Made by a program: the position numbers and the translations under genes. From Anaerolineales bacterium (GTDB lineage: Bacteria; Chloroflexota; Anaerolineae; Anaerolineales; Villigracilaceae): DNA of 32,544 nt. Location of the stretch: positions 1-32,544 of the forward strand of contig JABWAU010000031.1 of NCBI GenBank assembly GCA_013360875.1, given 5' to 3'. A model generated the notes under the pieces. It made no database searches, was not told the origin of the DNA, and saw nothing but the letters and a program-made list of their open reading frames with translations. Shown one piece after another: positions 31,606-32,544 of the stretch; positions within the stretch are counted from its first letter, which is position 1, and every line of letters begins with the position of its first letter.

Positions 31606-32544
31606 ATGAGTCTCCCCGAACCCGCTCCGCCTTCGCGCCGCGCCCTGTTGCTGTATTTGTTCCGACGCATCGTCAAACCGGTCTCGCGTGAACGCCGCGC
31701 GGAGGTGCAGGTGCAGCTGCGTGATTCGTCCAGCCCCGATTTCGATTTCTTCCTGCTCGTCACCCTTTCCTGCATCATCGCCACGCTCGGGCTGCTGACC
31801 GACTCGCCCGCCGTCATCATCGGCGCCATGCTGGTCGCGCCGCTCATGTCGCCCATCATCGGGCTGGGGCTCGCCTCGCTGACCGGCGACCCGACCCTGT
31901 TCCGCAATGCAGGCATCGCGCTCGCCCGCGGCGCAGTGATCGCCATTGTGATCTCGGCTTTCCTCACCTTGGGAAACCGCTACCTGCCCTTCCTCCCACT
32001 ACAGGAACTGCCCGGCGAGGTGCTGGCGCGCACGCGTCCTTCGCCCATTGACCTGACCATCGCCCTCGCCGGCGGCATGGCAGCCGCTTTTGCGCTCGCC
32101 ATGCCTTCCATTTCAGCGGCGCTGCCGGGCGTTGCCATCGCCACTGCCCTTATGCCCCCGCTGTGCGTGGTCGGCATCGGCATCGCCATGGGACGCTGGG
32201 ATGTGGCAGGCGGCGCGTTGCTGCTCTTTATCACCAACGCTGTCACCATCGCGTTTGCCGCCATGCTGGTCTTCGCCGCGATCGGGTTCACGGTCAAACG
32301 CGAAGACGGACAGATCGTCCCGCGCGCGCTGGTGGTCACCGCTGTGTTCACCCTCATCCTGCTCATCCCGCTCACCTGGCTGAGCGTGCGCTTCTTCCAG
32401 CAAGCCACCCAGAACCGCCTGATCAACGAGGTGGTCGCCGAGGAGGTGGAGCGCTTCGACGCCGAACTTGCCGACCTCAAGGTCACAAAAGCGGACGATA
32501 CATTCCAGCTTGCTCTCACCCTGCGCACAACCCGCCCCCTGCTC
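31606..32544 (+). CDS. DUF389 / TIGR00341 family membrane protein (3' end cut off)
   Basis: The frame stays open from ATG 31606 to the window edge (313 codons), so the gene is incomplete. After a basic N-terminus come several membrane helices with the DUF389 signature PAVIIGAMLVAPLMSPIIGLGLAS (about residues 67-90), and the paired segment ALPGVAIATALMPPLCVVGIGIA (about 172-194). After the helices a soluble C-terminal part begins (EVVAEEVERFDAELADLKV). The function of the family is not established; transport has been suggested. The start has only a -10 box in front of it. Confidence 0.88.
   Translation, partial: MSLPEPAPPSRRALLLYLFRRIVKPVSRERRAEVQVQLRDSSSPDFDFFLLVTLSCIIATLGLLTDSPAVIIGAMLVAPLMSPIIGLGLASLTGDPTLFRNAGIALARGAVIAIVISAFLTLGNRYLPFLPLQELPGEVLARTRPSPIDLTIALAGGMAAAFALAMPSISAALPGVAIATALMPPLCVVGIGIAMGRWDVAGGALLLFITNAVTIAFAAMLVFAAIGFTVKREDGQIVPRALVVTAVFTLILLIPLTWLSVRFFQQATQNRLINEVVAEEVERFDAELADLKVTKADDTFQLALTLRTTRPLL

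Overview
The window reads as chromosomal DNA of a moderately GC-rich bacterium, most likely an uncultured Anaerolineae-type Chloroflexota. That placement is inferred. It rests on a riboflavin-type ABC transporter of the ThiXY-like class behind an FMN riboswitch (an arrangement I recall from Chloroflexi), several -10 boxes lying 6-9 bp from start codons, and families of short heptamer, octamer and palindromic repeats between genes. No rRNA, tRNA, CRISPR array, prophage or complete insertion sequence was seen.

Layout. 1-410: a 206-bp foldback element with a 9-bp flanking direct repeat (MITE-like), then a promoter. 411-4573: a 1286-residue membrane-anchored TPR protein and a small 2[4Fe-4S] ferredoxin. 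4604-7569: an FMN riboswitch, a terminator, and an ABC importer (permease, lipoprotein binding protein, ATPase), probably for riboflavin or a flavin precursor. 7898-14779: a complete phosphate-starvation locus (response regulator, sensor kinase, pstS, pstC, pstA, pstB, phoU), with matching 11-bp-spaced GTTWAC-type direct repeats (putative Pho boxes) ahead of both the regulator gene and pstS. 14896-20368: a second phosphate-type transporter. It has a divergent pstB and then pstS, pstC, a PIN-domain toxin-antitoxin pair, pstA, a third divergent pstB, and a thioredoxin-type arsenate reductase. 20438-22504: a trimethylamine-dehydrogenase-family flavoprotein. 22556-24989 (minus): nicotinate phosphoribosyltransferase and a cysteine hydrolase of the nicotinamidase/isochorismatase family, a plausible NAD-salvage pair. 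25108-29917: an FHA-domain membrane protein, an AI-2E-family transporter with an overlapping small gene, a P1-family peptidase and a polytopic membrane protein. 29984-31503 (minus): a 4-TM holin-like protein and a GNAT acetyltransferase. 31606-end: a DUF389 membrane protein cut by the window edge.

How the parts may work together. The first pst locus looks like a standard PhoB/PhoR-controlled high-affinity phosphate system. The second lacks a visible Pho box and differs in three ways. A PIN toxin-antitoxin module sits between pstC and pstA and overlaps pstA by four bases. ArsC closes the operon. Its two ATPases carry complementary defects: one has an altered signature motif, the other lacks the Q-loop glutamine. 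If they pair, both defects fall into one composite ATP site, as in asymmetric ABC transporters. That, together with the embedded toxin module, is the most interesting biology in the window. All functional statements are from reading the sequence; no searches were run.
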